This document shows, piece after piece, positions 42,636 to 51,561 of a stretch of 64,000 nt of DNA. A model generated the notes under the pieces. The model had not been told where the DNA came from. It searched no databases and saw nothing but the letters and a program-made list of their open reading frames with translations. Location: contig NZ_WACP01000014.1 in NCBI RefSeq assembly GCF_008973665.1, positions 1 through 64,000 of the forward strand. Direction: 5' to 3'. The DNA is from Paenibacillus tengchongensis. GTDB taxonomy: Bacteria; Bacillota; Bacilli; Paenibacillales; Paenibacillaceae. The position numbers were made by a program, and so were the translations under genes. Numbering within the stretch: the first letter of the stretch is position 1; each line of letters opens with the position of its first letter.

Positions 42636-42663
42636 TCTATGGATAGAAAGGGCTGGGAATAAC

Positions 42664-43494
42664 ATGATGGCACCCATCAGGGCTAAGGAGCTTAACAGGA
42701 ATGGATCTAAGACGTTGCCTCGTCCAGCGGGCGGGAAATGGCGTCTTTTCGTACGGGGGGCTGTTCTCCCTGTGTTCATTGTTTCGGTGTGGCAAATTCT
42801 GAGCTCGACCGGAACGATTTCAACGCAGCTCTTCTCGTCGCCGGCACTTATTCTTAAACAATACTGGAATCTGACCCTCTCGGGAGAGCTTCCCCATCAT
42901 TTGCGGATCAGCCTTGTCCGTGCTTTGCTCGGGTTCTTGCTTGGCGGAAGCTGCGGACTGCTTCTGGGCCTGTTCGTCGGAATGTTCCGCAAGTTTGAAG
43001 AAACCGTGAACCCCACGGTACAAATGCTGAGAACGGTTCCTCTCCTGGCCATTACCCCTCTTTTCATCCTCTGGTTCGGATTCGGTGAGCTGTCCAAAGT
43101 GCTCCTGATCTCACTAGGCGCTTTTTTTCCTTTGTATGTAAACACTTTTCTAGGCGTACGCAACGTCGATGCCAAGCTGTTCGATGTGGCCCGCGTGCTG
43201 GAATTCAGCCGGTTCAGCCAGATGACCCGTCTGGTCCTTCCGGCAGCGCTGCCGAATGTCCTGCTGGGGATCCGACTTTCTCTCACCATTGCCTGGCTAT
43301 GCCTGGTGACGGCGGAACTACTAGGCGCCGAAGCCGGCGTCGGGTTCATGATACAGGATGCCCGCGCATTTATGCAGACGGATATTGTATTCGTCGGGAT
43401 TACCATCTTTGCTCTGGTTGGCAAATTGTCCGATTCCCTCGTCCGCTTCTTTGAAATCCGCTTGCTCCGCTGGCAGGATAGCTATAAGGGATAA
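42664..43494 (+). CDS. SsuC/TauC-type ABC permease
   Basis: A 276-residue permease with six membrane segments and the EAA docking loop DVARVLEFSRFSQMTRLVLPAALPNVLLGIRLSL (about 172-205). RTVPLLAITPLFILWFG is a family hallmark. AGAAAGGG precedes ATG 42664; a second ATG follows at once. Partner of the ATPase encoded 28 nt upstream. The substrate is probably the sulfate ester or sulfonate that the adjacent sulfatase works on, but the binding protein that would define it is missing. Confidence 0.92.
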   Translation: MMAPIRAKELNRNGSKTLPRPAGGKWRLFVRGAVLPVFIVSVWQILSSTGTISTQLFSSPALILKQYWNLTLSGELPHHLRISLVRALLGFLLGGSCGLLLGLFVGMFRKFEETVNPTVQMLRTVPLLAITPLFILWFGFGELSKVLLISLGAFFPLYVNTFLGVRNVDAKLFDVARVLEFSRFSQMTRLVLPAALPNVLLGIRLSLTIAWLCLVTAELLGAEAGVGFMIQDARAFMQTDIVFVGITIFALVGKLSDSLVRFFEIRLLRWQDSYKG

Positions 43495-43519
43495 AGGTTG
43501 CAGCCATCCACACCGCATC

Positions 43520-43534
43520 ATTCGTGAAACGAAT
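43520..43534 (+). repeat. Perfect inverted repeat ATTCGT-GAA-ACGAAT
   Basis: A 6-3-6 palindrome in the gap between permease and sulfatase genes, just before the sulfatase ribosome binding site. It could be an mRNA hairpin that sets stability or relative expression, or an operator. Confidence 0.45.
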
Positions 43535-43561
43535 GCAGTTTAGACAGAAAGGGCGAATATC

Positions 43562-45013
43562 ATGAATTCGAAACCGCAAAATTTATTATTCATCATGTCG
43601 GATCAGCACAACCGGGACCTCCTGGGGGACAACGGCCACCCCGTCATTCAGACTCCAAACTTGGACCAGCTGGCGCGGGATGGCGTAAAGTTCACCAATG
43701 CCTACAGCAATTGTCCCATATGTGTTCCTTCCCGTGCCAGCATTGCCACCGGCCGTTATCCTCATGATAACGGCTCTTGGGATAATGCTGCGCCTTATTC
43801 CGGAGACAAGCCAAGCTGGGGCCACAGGCTGGAGGATCAAGGAATTCATGTCACCACCGTAGGCAAGCTCCATTACCGGGATGCTGCCGATGACACGGGC
43901 TTTCCCGATCAGCGGCTTCCTCTGCATGTGCTGAATGGTGTTGGAGACTTGTTCACCCTGATCCGTGAAACCGGGCTGCCTTCAGGCAACCTTGGGCGCA
44001 AGCAGGTTCTTGCGGCTGGCCCGGGCGAGTCTTCCTATACGCAATATGACCGCGCCATTGCCCAGGAAGCAGTGAATTTCCTCCGCGAAGCGGCGGCTGA
44101 ACCGGATCAGCCGTGGGTGCTGTTCGTTTCGTTCGTCACGCCTCATTATCCGTTGACAGCACCACAGGAATACTTTGACTTATATCCGCCGGAGAGTATT
44201 CCGCTTCCGAAGAATTACGGATTGGATCAGCGCGGCTCCCATCCCGTTATTAACGAGTACCGCCGTCTGATCGGAGTAGCAGATGAGCTTGACGAAGTGG
44301 ATGTCCGCAATGCGCTTGCGGCTTACTACGGTCTTTGCAGCTTCATGGATGCTCAGGTCGGCCAGGTACTGTCGGCACTCCGGGACACGGGGCTGGACCG
44401 TTCCACACGCATTATCTATACCTCCGATCATGGCGATTCCATGGGGGAGCACGGCCTCTGGTTCAAATCAACCATGTATGAGGGATCCGTCGCCGTTCCA
44501 CTCATCATCTCCGGACCCGATTTGCCGAAGGGAAGGCAAGTTTCGGATAACGTCTCTCTCGTCGATTGTTTTCCCACGGTACTCGATATGGTCGGGGCCC
44601 GCCTGGAGGAAGAGGACCGCGATCTTCCGGGAAAATCCCTGCTTCCGCTGGCCCGGGGAGATTTCGAACCCAACCGGGTTGTGTTTAGCGAATATCACGC
44701 CGCAGGCAGTATTACCGGCTTCTTCATGATACGTGAAGAGCAATACAAATTTGTTTACTACGTGAATTACCCTTCACAGCTGTTCAACCTGGCTAAAGAT
44801 CCCGGGGAAGCAACCGACTTGGCTGACGATCCACAGTATGCCGCCGTGGTTAGCCGCATGAATCAAAAGCTGCGTGAGATCGTCGATCCGGAGAAGACCG
44901 ACGCCGAAGCAAGGCGGGATCAACAGCGGCGGCTCGATCTTCACGGAGGCCGGGAGCAAATTGTGGCCAAAGGCTTTAAGGTTCCGTATACGCCAGCCCC
45001 GCAGGTTGAATAG
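43562..45013 (+). CDS. Cys-type sulfatase
   Basis: A 483-residue cytoplasmic sulfatase of the alkaline-phosphatase superfamily (family S1). The maturation motif CVPSR begins at Cys54 and is followed by ASIATGRYPHDNG, so Cys54 should become formylglycine. Metal ligands: Asp14 with the adjacent Gln in MSDQHN, and the YTSDHGDSMGEHG motif at about 279-291. The C-terminal QLFNLAKDPGE is usual. There is no signal peptide, so sulfate esters must be imported, consistent with the transporter genes in front. General layout resembles choline-sulfatase-like enzymes, but the substrate is not determinable. AGAAAGGGC precedes ATG. Convergent with the LanG-like permease gene, 18 nt apart. Confidence 0.92.
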   Translation: MNSKPQNLLFIMSDQHNRDLLGDNGHPVIQTPNLDQLARDGVKFTNAYSNCPICVPSRASIATGRYPHDNGSWDNAAPYSGDKPSWGHRLEDQGIHVTTVGKLHYRDAADDTGFPDQRLPLHVLNGVGDLFTLIRETGLPSGNLGRKQVLAAGPGESSYTQYDRAIAQEAVNFLREAAAEPDQPWVLFVSFVTPHYPLTAPQEYFDLYPPESIPLPKNYGLDQRGSHPVINEYRRLIGVADELDEVDVRNALAAYYGLCSFMDAQVGQVLSALRDTGLDRSTRIIYTSDHGDSMGEHGLWFKSTMYEGSVAVPLIISGPDLPKGRQVSDNVSLVDCFPTVLDMVGARLEEEDRDLPGKSLLPLARGDFEPNRVVFSEYHAAGSITGFFMIREEQYKFVYYVNYPSQLFNLAKDPGEATDLADDPQYAAVVSRMNQKLREIVDPEKTDAEARRDQQRRLDLHGGREQIVAKGFKVPYTPAPQVE

Positions 45014-45031
45014 GAGAACATAGGAGGTAAT

Positions 45032-45781
45032 TCAAGCATCCCGCTTACGGTACAATACAAGGGCTGCTGTAATAAAGAGCAGCGTCCATAACATTAAAAT
45101 GCCTGTCCCCTCTATAGGGGTACGGGCATTTATTTCACCTGCGGAAGGATGCATATACATAGAATATCCTGCCGTATCCGGAAGATAGCCGGGCAGAAGC
45201 TCTCCCGCCAATGGACTGACAACGAAATAATAACCAAGCAGTAACACTACTGCAGGCGTGGTCCGTCCCAACAAACTGCCAATAGCTGCGCTGAGCAGTG
45301 CGGTTAAGGTCAGGTAGCCTGCTGCACCCGCTAATGTCTTGATCATGGTGCCGATATCAATGCCTGCTGCTGTATTGCTCATCCTGAACAAAGAATATAG
45401 CACGCCTGACGCCGCAATCATAAACGCCGCAGGAACGGTTATAATGGCTAATGCCAGATGCTTCGCGGATAATTGAAGCCCCCGCCAAGGGATCACCGTT
45501 AAGGTGGTTCGAATCTGCCCGCCGCTATACTCTGAACAAGCAGCCAGGATCCCAAGAATGATATACCCTGCTTGAGTATACCGTAAGGAAGCCAGCCCGA
45601 GCTCCAGCATACTTTGCGTTCCTGCCGAATCTTGCTGACCGGCAGAAGTGAACGCTGCGGCTAAAACCAGATTAAGCAGGAATGACCCTATTAATATGAA
45701 CCCTATCAGAGGTAATGTAACCAGTTTGTCCAGTTCAGCGCCAAGGATCTTTGTGAACTTTCTGCCGGATGAGACCCTCAT
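45032..45781 (-). CDS. ABC-2 type permease, LanG-like
   Basis: A 249-residue permease with six membrane segments (first at about 24-42, last at about 226-243). It starts as ELDKLVTLPLIGFILIG and contains CSEYSGGQIRTTLTVIPWR, a motif shared with its neighbour. The two 249-residue permeases are paralogues, as in lantibiotic self-protection transporters (LanFEG/BcrABC type). ATGA overlap with the upstream permease indicates coupling. Last gene of the operon beginning with the response regulator at 49014. Confidence 0.82.
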   Translation of the reverse strand: MRVSSGRKFTKILGAELDKLVTLPLIGFILIGSFLLNLVLAAAFTSAGQQDSAGTQSMLELGLASLRYTQAGYIILGILAACSEYSGGQIRTTLTVIPWRGLQLSAKHLALAIITVPAAFMIAASGVLYSLFRMSNTAAGIDIGTMIKTLAGAAGYLTLTALLSAAIGSLLGRTTPAVVLLLGYYFVVSPLAGELLPGYLPDTAGYSMYMHPSAGEINARTPIEGTGILMLWTLLFITAALVLYRKRDA

Positions 45782-46527
45782 GCCGCAACATCCCTTCTAA
45801 GGAATACTATAGCCGCAATAATGAAAAGTACGGCTACCCAGCCAAACATGACCAATCCGCCTGTGAACGGAGTATGGATTCTGTCGCCCATCACCATAAA
45901 CATTTCAGCGCCAGCCCGGTCTGGTAAGTAATACGCCAGCTTTGTAATCTTGGACAGCAGGACACTGAAGGATACCAAGGATGAATTGATCAGGAGCACT
46001 GCAAGCGGGATCAGGGCATTCTTGGTCAGGACAGTAAACGCAAATGCTAGAAGAGCAGTGAAAACCCAGTAACAAACCGTACCGAGAAGTCTGGACCCTT
46101 CAAAGGAAGGGGTATATTCACCAAGCATAAGATGCGTAACTGACACAGTGGTCAGGATAGCAAAGATACACTGCAGTATGCTGATTACTGCTACAGCACC
46201 TGCTTTGGCCAGCAGAACATGAATCCGGGAAGGAACAGCTGTTAAACTGGTTGTTATCTGATGTCCTGCGCCGGATTCGCTGCTCTCGGTCAAATACTCA
46301 CTGCTGACAGCCAGCACACCAAGAATAATGACACCTTGCACACCAAGGACTAATCCGATAAAGCCGGCTTCCGGCAGCCGTGTACTGATTCCTGCTACAA
46401 TATCCTCTTTCTGAGCAATACTGTCCAACGCAGATATGCCCGCCGGGGCAACAGCTCCAATCAGAACGGCCAGCCAAATGCCCGGCAGAGAGAACAGCTT
46501 GGATAGTTCGGCTTGGAATGCCCTCAT
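45778..46527 (-). CDS. ABC-2 type permease, LanE-like
   Basis: A 249-residue permease with six membrane segments; QAELSKLFSLPGIWLAVLIGA opens the first, and SSEYLTESSESGAGHQITTSLTAVPSR is the counterpart of the motif in its partner. It forms the membrane part of an exporter with the 45032-45781 protein. ATGA overlap with the ATPase gene upstream. The context (ATPase, two short permeases, two-component system) fits immunity or resistance to peptide antibiotics. Confidence 0.82.
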   Translation of the reverse strand: MRAFQAELSKLFSLPGIWLAVLIGAVAPAGISALDSIAQKEDIVAGISTRLPEAGFIGLVLGVQGVIILGVLAVSSEYLTESSESGAGHQITTSLTAVPSRIHVLLAKAGAVAVISILQCIFAILTTVSVTHLMLGEYTPSFEGSRLLGTVCYWVFTALLAFAFTVLTKNALIPLAVLLINSSLVSFSVLLSKITKLAYYLPDRAGAEMFMVMGDRIHTPFTGGLVMFGWVAVLFIIAAIVFLRRDVAA

Positions 46528-47237
46528 GATACATCACCTCCACGTTCAGAGGTCAGGGCAAAAAAAGCGCTCTCCAGCGTGGAATGGTTACCTGTGACTT
46601 CTGCCAAGGTTCCATCCGCCACTACTTTACCATGATGAATAACCACCACATCATCCACAGTCTCTGCAAGCTCTCCCATGAGGTGACTGGACAGCAGCAC
46701 CGTGTTGCCGGACGCAGCGCGTTCACGCAGCAATGTCCGGATCCAGCGGATGCCTTCCGGGTCGAGCCCGTTTACAGGTTCGTCCAATATCAGGATTTCG
46801 GGATCGCCAAGCAGCGCAGCCGCCATTGCCAGTCTTCTCCCCATACCGAGGGAATAGCTTCCCACTCTCCGGCCAGCCGCATTCGTAAGACCGGCGATTT
46901 CAAGAACCTCCTCGACACGTGAACGGGGCAGTCCTGCGGCACGGGCCAGCCAGCGCAAATGTGCCCGTCCTGTCCGCATAGGGTGGGCCCCGGATCCATC
47001 AAGTGCGGCTCCGACGGTGGTTAGAGGATTAGGTAATTCTGCAAATGCCTTACCATGAATTAGCGCACTCCCTGAGGTGGCACGGTCCAGTCCAAGCAGG
47101 ATCCGGAGTGTGGAGCTTTTCCCTGCCCCATTCGGACCCAGGAATCCGGTGACTCTACCGGGTCTGGCTATAAAACTGATCCCTGATAAAATTTCTCGAT
47201 TTCCGCGGCGTTTGACCAAGTTATGAATGGTTAGCAA
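46524..47237 (-). CDS. ABC-2 transporter ATPase, LanF/BcrA-like
   Basis: A 237-residue ATPase. Walker A GPNGAGKSS at about 39-47, signature YSLGMGRRLAMA, Walker B ILILDEPVNGLDPEG and SSHLMGE H-loop are intact. There is no ATG at a suitable place: TTG 47237 lies 10 nt after AAAGGA and gives MLTIHNLVKRRG. An ATG-containing frame opens further up at 47282 without a binding site. It belongs to the operon of the two-component system; a hairpin straddles the kinase stop in between. Confidence 0.87.
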   Translation of the reverse strand: MLTIHNLVKRRGNREILSGISFIARPGRVTGFLGPNGAGKSSTLRILLGLDRATSGSALIHGKAFAELPNPLTTVGAALDGSGAHPMRTGRAHLRWLARAAGLPRSRVEEVLEIAGLTNAAGRRVGSYSLGMGRRLAMAAALLGDPEILILDEPVNGLDPEGIRWIRTLLRERAASGNTVLLSSHLMGELAETVDDVVVIHHGKVVADGTLAEVTGNHSTLESAFFALTSERGGDVS

Positions 47238-47313
47238 CCATAACACTTCCTTTCTGTTATGGTTCCAAGTATATAGAAGCAAAGTTACATCTCCGGTATC
47301 CGCCTGATTAATT

Positions 47314-47339
47314 CCGGGTTAACTTTAGGTTAAGCCCGG
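47314..47339 (-). promoter_or_regulatory. Hairpin straddling the kinase stop codon
   Basis: CCGGGTTAAC (47314-47323) pairs with GTTAAGCCCGG (47329-47339) apart from one bulged G. It lies across the TAA of the kinase gene. No U tail, so it is more likely an intra-operon processing or attenuation structure than a full terminator. Confidence 0.45.
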
Positions 47340-48340
47340 CCAATAACTACACTTGTCCCCTTCTCATCGGAGATAAAGTCAGCTTTCAGCTTCATTTGGG
47401 TCAGCATATAAGCTGAAGCCGATAAACCGATCCCCGCTCCGCGTTCATCGGAAGGTTTAAGCATACCCGGACCACGGTCTGCAACAATAATCCGTTCTTT
47501 TTCGGGATCAACGGTTATATTCGCATATTTCCCCGCTGCCGCATGGCGGAGAATATTCTGGAAGACATTATCCAGCACCCGTGTCATCCAATTCGGATCT
47601 GCTTCCCAGTAAAACGTCTCTGCTGCTGGTAAATCAGCTTCGATCTCAATTCCTTGTTCCTCGAACACAGGATACCAAGCCGCAACAGATGCTCTTACTA
47701 AACGTACAATGTCGGTTGAAGCGGGCTCATACGGATATTTCCCTGATGTAAGCAAGGTATAGGAAAGCAGATCATCCATCAGCTCTCCGACTCTTGTAAT
47801 CGTATGGTCCACCTCTGCTAATGAATCTTGTCCTTCCAAGCTCAAGGCTTCCTTATTTAAACGGGCAGCATGTCCTCTGAGAATGGTAAGCGGCGTCCGC
47901 AGGTCGTGAGATAGATTCGCAATGAGCCGGTGCCGTAAACATTCCTCTTCCGCTTCCCGCTGGCGGCTGTCTTCAAGCTGCTGAATCATCCAATTGAAGG
48001 AGCTTCCCAACTGGTCGATTTCATCCATACGGTCACTTTGAACATGTATAGTCTTAGGCAAGGAAGGCCCATTACCTTTCAATGACATGGCTTCCTGTAA
48101 GCCGGTGAGGCGTTTGCGGAGTCTGAAGAAGAACATCCAGGATATTACAACAAAGGCAACCAGAATAAAACTGAACAAAAGCAGTGTAATGTAAAATAGA
48201 TTTAATGTGCTCAGACCTACCCGATGTGAGTCCTCAAACCCGAAAAACATAGAGTAGAAAATAAGCAGCATTGGCGGCAAAAAGATAAACAGAAAATGCA
48301 CTTTTAGAAAACGGCGGAATAAGGACCGGGTCTGTTTCAT
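47330..48340 (-). CDS. Sensor histidine kinase of the LanFEG-like module
   Basis: A 336-residue kinase: two membrane helices (about 12-33 and 48-71) with a short loop, a HAMP-like linker (about 72-125), His145 in ANLSHDLRTPLT, N-box NVFQNILRHA, DRGPGM and a short G2 region GAGIGLSAS. The start overlaps the response regulator stop (ATGA). The very short extracytoplasmic part suggests sensing in or at the membrane. It likely controls the ABC-2 exporter genes downstream. Confidence 0.9.
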   Translation of the reverse strand: MKQTRSLFRRFLKVHFLFIFLPPMLLIFYSMFFGFEDSHRVGLSTLNLFYITLLLFSFILVAFVVISWMFFFRLRKRLTGLQEAMSLKGNGPSLPKTIHVQSDRMDEIDQLGSSFNWMIQQLEDSRQREAEEECLRHRLIANLSHDLRTPLTILRGHAARLNKEALSLEGQDSLAEVDHTITRVGELMDDLLSYTLLTSGKYPYEPASTDIVRLVRASVAAWYPVFEEQGIEIEADLPAAETFYWEADPNWMTRVLDNVFQNILRHAAAGKYANITVDPEKERIIVADRGPGMLKPSDERGAGIGLSASAYMLTQMKLKADFISDEKGTSVVIGRA

Positions 48341-49014
48341 AGCTTCACCCGGTAGCCGATTCCCTTCAACGTTTCAATAATCTCTGGGGCATTCGGATTG
48401 ACTTCCAGCTTCTGGCGCAGCCGGCGGATATGTACCATTAATGTTTTATCGCCTGTGATATAGGCTTCCTCCCAAACGGCTTCATAGATTTGTTCTTTGG
48501 GTAAGACCCGGTTAGGGTGACGTAAGAAGTACATAAGAATCTGGTGCTGCTTCCCAGTCAATATAATTTCTTCTCCGGTGCGCTTGTCATATACCATCTG
48601 GGCTTCCGGGTCTACTTCAATATGATCTCCTAATGCAATGCGTGTGGAGAGTGCTCCCCCGCTTCGCCGGATTAACACCTCTAATCTGGCAACTAATTCA
48701 TCCGTATGGAACGGTTTCGTTAAATAATCGTCGGCAAATTGTAAACCTTCCACCTTATCATCTACCGCTGTACGGGCGGATAACAGCAGGATCGGAACGG
48801 TGGGAGCTGCCTTCTTCAAGCGTCTGCCCACCGTAAATCCGTCTAAACCGGGTAACATGATATCCAGAATAACAATTTCATGCTGCCGGACTTCTTTCTC
48901 GGCTCCTTCACCGGAGAGCAGCCACCGGACGGAGAATCCCCGCTGTTCCAATGCCTCTTTAACCCAATGGCCTATTTTCTCATTATCTTCTATATATAAG
49001 ACGTTTCTTGTCAA
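48337..49014 (-). CDS. OmpR-family response regulator of the LanFEG-like module
   Basis: A 225-residue regulator. Receiver: acidic EDN at 9-11, phospho-acceptor Asp51 in ILDIMLPG, Lys in YLTKPF. The alpha4-side segment reads GLQFADDYL, one residue shorter than the usual GLDAGADDYL. The winged helix is at about 125-225, ending IIETLKGIGYRVKL. The frame is open from 49062, but the N-terminus natural to the family (MTRNVLYIEDNEKIG) begins at TTG 49014, preceded by AGAGGG, so I choose TTG. First gene of the operon down to 45032. Confidence 0.88.
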   Translation of the reverse strand: MTRNVLYIEDNEKIGHWVKEALEQRGFSVRWLLSGEGAEKEVRQHEIVILDIMLPGLDGFTVGRRLKKAAPTVPILLLSARTAVDDKVEGLQFADDYLTKPFHTDELVARLEVLIRRSGGALSTRIALGDHIEVDPEAQMVYDKRTGEEIILTGKQHQILMYFLRHPNRVLPKEQIYEAVWEEAYITGDKTLMVHIRRLRQKLEVNPNAPEIIETLKGIGYRVKL

Positions 49015-49127
49015 GTAACAACCCTCTTTCAACATGGAGTTCGCTACTAGACAGATTAACACAATCTGGATAGGGGTTACTAGCTAAGCCTGAGGCTGCA
49101 CAATGTACAGCCCCTTGATGCGCTTGC

Positions 49128-50486
49128 TCAAGCAGACAGATCGGCAACCAGATTCTTCATCCACTTTCTGGAGTAAATTCTTGTTAAACCGATGACAAGC
49201 CGGACCACTTCCTCCATGGACAGGATCATATACACCAGAAACACAGGCTGCTTCCAGACAAAAGACATGAGCAATCCCGAAGGGACGCCGATCAGCCAGG
49301 TCGCAGCGGATTCCATCATGAATACGAACTTGCTGTCGCCGCCGCTGTTGAGTATGCCGCCGGCCAGGATCATATTGCCCACCTTCACCCACAGGAATGC
49401 TGCAAACACCCAAACGAGATGGATGCCCATCCGGTGCGCTTCGCCGGATACCTGAAAGATGGAGACATAGAACGGCGCGAGCCCGGCCAGCAGCGCCCCG
49501 GTGCCGAGGGACACCAGAATTCCCAGCTTAATGAACCGCTTAGAGTAATCCATCGCCGCTTCCTGTTCATCGGCTCCCAGCTTGTTTCCGATCATGATGC
49601 CGGCAGCGCTGGCGAGTCCGGATAATAATCCGATGCTTAAATTCTGCAGTGGATAGGTTAACGTCATCGCCGTAATTTCCGCGGTTCCCATCCGGCTATA
49701 GATGATCGCGTACACCGTTTCTCCCAGCACCCAGATCAGCTCGGTTAGGACAATGGGATAGGTGGTCCGCAGAAACTTCGCCACAAGAACCCGGTTTACG
49801 CCAAACCACCCGCGGACATGCGTTGCTCCGGGAAGCCGGAACTTGCGGGCGGCCGCGATAATCAGGCAGCATTCGAACAGCCGGGCGATCAGTGTAGCCG
49901 TTGCCGCGCCCTTAAGCCCCCACTCTGGAAAGCCGAATTTCCCGTAGATCAGCAAATAGTTGAGCAGGATGTTCAATCCTACCGCCGCCATGCTCGCCAG
50001 CATGGGCAGCTTCACATGTCCGGTCGCGCGTAAGATGGCGGAATAAATCATCGTCAGCATTACCGGGATGTAGCTCAGGGAGATGATTTTCAGAAACCCG
50101 GCGCCTTCAGCGATCAGCACCAGGTCCTGGGTGAACAACCGGAGACTGGATTGCGGGAAGAAATGCGTCGGCACCGTAAATACGGCAGATATTCCGAAGC
50201 CGAGCAGCAGACCCAGTCCAAGCAGCTGGGCCGTGCTTTTGTCATCTCTTTTTCCCCAGAACTGTGCAGCATAGATGGACACTCCCGTTGCCAGACCGGC
50301 CAATACTACACTGATAATCCCGTATATCTTCACCGAAATCCCCACGGAAGCTATGGCCACATCGCCTAGCTGTCCAACCATCAGCTGATCGGTTAAAGTC
50401 AGCAGTGCCATAATCAAGCTTTGCACAGTGACCGGGATGGCGATTTTGTAAATATTGCTGTAAAAATCTGTCCGTAAATCCTTCAT
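49128..50486 (-). CDS. MATE-family multidrug efflux transporter
   Basis: A 452-residue integral membrane protein with twelve hydrophobic segments in two repeated halves, each with the MATE_efflux pattern (VQSLIMALLTLTDQLMVGQLGDVAIASVGIS at the start; ELIWVLGETVYAIIYSRMGTAEITAMTLTYPLQ at the start of the second half). It exports cationic drugs or metabolites by Na+ or H+ antiport. The ATG at 50486 directly follows AGGA, with GGGAGG 11 nt further up. Monocistronic in appearance. Confidence 0.92.
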   Translation of the reverse strand: MKDLRTDFYSNIYKIAIPVTVQSLIMALLTLTDQLMVGQLGDVAIASVGISVKIYGIISVVLAGLATGVSIYAAQFWGKRDDKSTAQLLGLGLLLGFGISAVFTVPTHFFPQSSLRLFTQDLVLIAEGAGFLKIISLSYIPVMLTMIYSAILRATGHVKLPMLASMAAVGLNILLNYLLIYGKFGFPEWGLKGAATATLIARLFECCLIIAAARKFRLPGATHVRGWFGVNRVLVAKFLRTTYPIVLTELIWVLGETVYAIIYSRMGTAEITAMTLTYPLQNLSIGLLSGLASAAGIMIGNKLGADEQEAAMDYSKRFIKLGILVSLGTGALLAGLAPFYVSIFQVSGEAHRMGIHLVWVFAAFLWVKVGNMILAGGILNSGGDSKFVFMMESAATWLIGVPSGLLMSFVWKQPVFLVYMILSMEEVVRLVIGLTRIYSRKWMKNLVADLSA

Positions 50487-50799
50487 TCCTGTAGTGTCCT
50501 CCCGTCATACTGCCTTCTGATAGCGAAGCAGGGTATAATTCTTGTGCGGACGGACCTCGGCCACCTTGAATTTCTTTGCAAAGCTCAGGTCGTTATGTCC
50601 CTTCGTCTGTGCAAACGTTTGTCTTAATGTAGTATTTATGCTAGCATACTTTTTTGAAAATGTAAGGAAAAATATGTCGAAATATATATTTATATAAATG
50701 AACAGTATCTTAAAATCGCAAGTTATTCTGGCCGCATCTGGTCCTGCTGATTCTTGCCTGCACAACAAGAGGCCAGCCCCCGGGCCAGCCTCTCTTCAT
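50487..50799. promoter_or_regulatory. Intergenic region with cre-like palindrome upstream of MATE gene
   Basis: 313 bp without a convincing gene. It holds the PlsC terminator (50768-50793), an AT-rich stretch around 50640-50720, and a cre-like TGCAAACGTTTGTC at 50610-50623 about 125 nt before the MATE start. It fits the TGNAANCGNWNNCA consensus at all but the last two positions. A minus-strand 87-codon frame covers much of the region but lacks a ribosome binding site and coding character. Confidence 0.4.
50768..50793 (-). terminator. Hairpin after plsC-like gene
   Basis: AGAGGC (50768-50773) pairs with GCCTCT (50788-50793), with an inner GCCC/GGG helix after a 2-by-2 mismatch. It starts 7 nt past the stop on the minus strand; there is no U tract, so efficiency is uncertain. 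Confidence 0.5.
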
Positions 50800-51501
50800 C
50801 TATTTATAAACTCCCCGGTATTTCTCCGGTAATAACTCTGCTATTTTCTTCATTATAAAATTTAGAGTACTCTCTTCATATTCTTGTTTATCTTGTTCTT
50901 TGTCTCTCTTCGGAAGCTCAAATTGTTTGCCAATGTTAATATGAACCTCTGCATATGTAAAGGTTTCCGCTTTCATATCTCCTTCTATATTGATCGGTAA
51001 CAGTTTTTCTGTCCCGTATAAACCAATAGGTACAATGGGGGCTCCTGTCATTCTGGCTATAAGCAGGATTCCTTTCTTGGCTTCGATCAAACTTCCTGCT
51101 CTGCTTCTGGTTCCTTCAGGGAAAATCAATAGGCTCTCGCCTTGTTTAATAAGCTTAATGATTCGCTCAAGGCCTTCTTTATCCGCCGTATTAGGTTTTA
51201 TAGTTGTAGTCTTAATTACATTAACTCCTATACTGGTAACGGCGTTATTGGACAGCTTCTCCCCTGCTACAAAGGTGGGATCGATCTCTTTTAACACCCT
51301 GTCTAACACTAATCCATCGGCATTGCTCAAATGATTGCATATGAAAATCGTTGGTGTTTGAATTCCCTTTAAGTTATCACTGCCTGCTATGTGTATTGTG
51401 GCATATTTGTCCAGGTAATGATTTGTAATTCTTCTGGATATGCAGGTGACAAACTGATCTGGAAGGATATTTATCATTTTTGCCGTTGCAGCGGATATCA
51501 T
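50800..51501 (-). CDS. 1-acyl-glycerol-3-phosphate acyltransferase-like protein (PlsC family)
   Basis: A 233-residue acyltransferase. The catalytic HX4D motif is NHLSNADG (His and Asp at about residues 56 and 61), the substrate-binding FPEGTRSRAG lies at about 124-133, and APIVPIGLYG follows. PlsC enzymes transfer an acyl chain to the sn-2 position of lysophosphatidate at the inner face of the membrane. The GGGGGGAG ribosome binding site supports ATG 51501. AT-richer than its neighbours. Since the housekeeping plsC is normally elsewhere, this may be a paralogue with another acyl acceptor. Confidence 0.85.
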   Translation of the reverse strand: MISAATAKMINILPDQFVTCISRRITNHYLDKYATIHIAGSDNLKGIQTPTIFICNHLSNADGLVLDRVLKEIDPTFVAGEKLSNNAVTSIGVNVIKTTTIKPNTADKEGLERIIKLIKQGESLLIFPEGTRSRAGSLIEAKKGILLIARMTGAPIVPIGLYGTEKLLPINIEGDMKAETFTYAEVHINIGKQFELPKRDKEQDKQEYEESTLNFIMKKIAELLPEKYRGVYK

Positions 51502-51561
51502 TGGAATACTCCCCCCGAAATGTTATTGAGAAAAAGCATAACATAACTGGTTTAATACATG

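Noticed and set aside
50505..50768. 87-codon minus-strand frame between MATE and plsC-like genes
   Set aside because: No ribosome binding site; composition follows the AT-rich intergenic DNA and includes a cre-like site.
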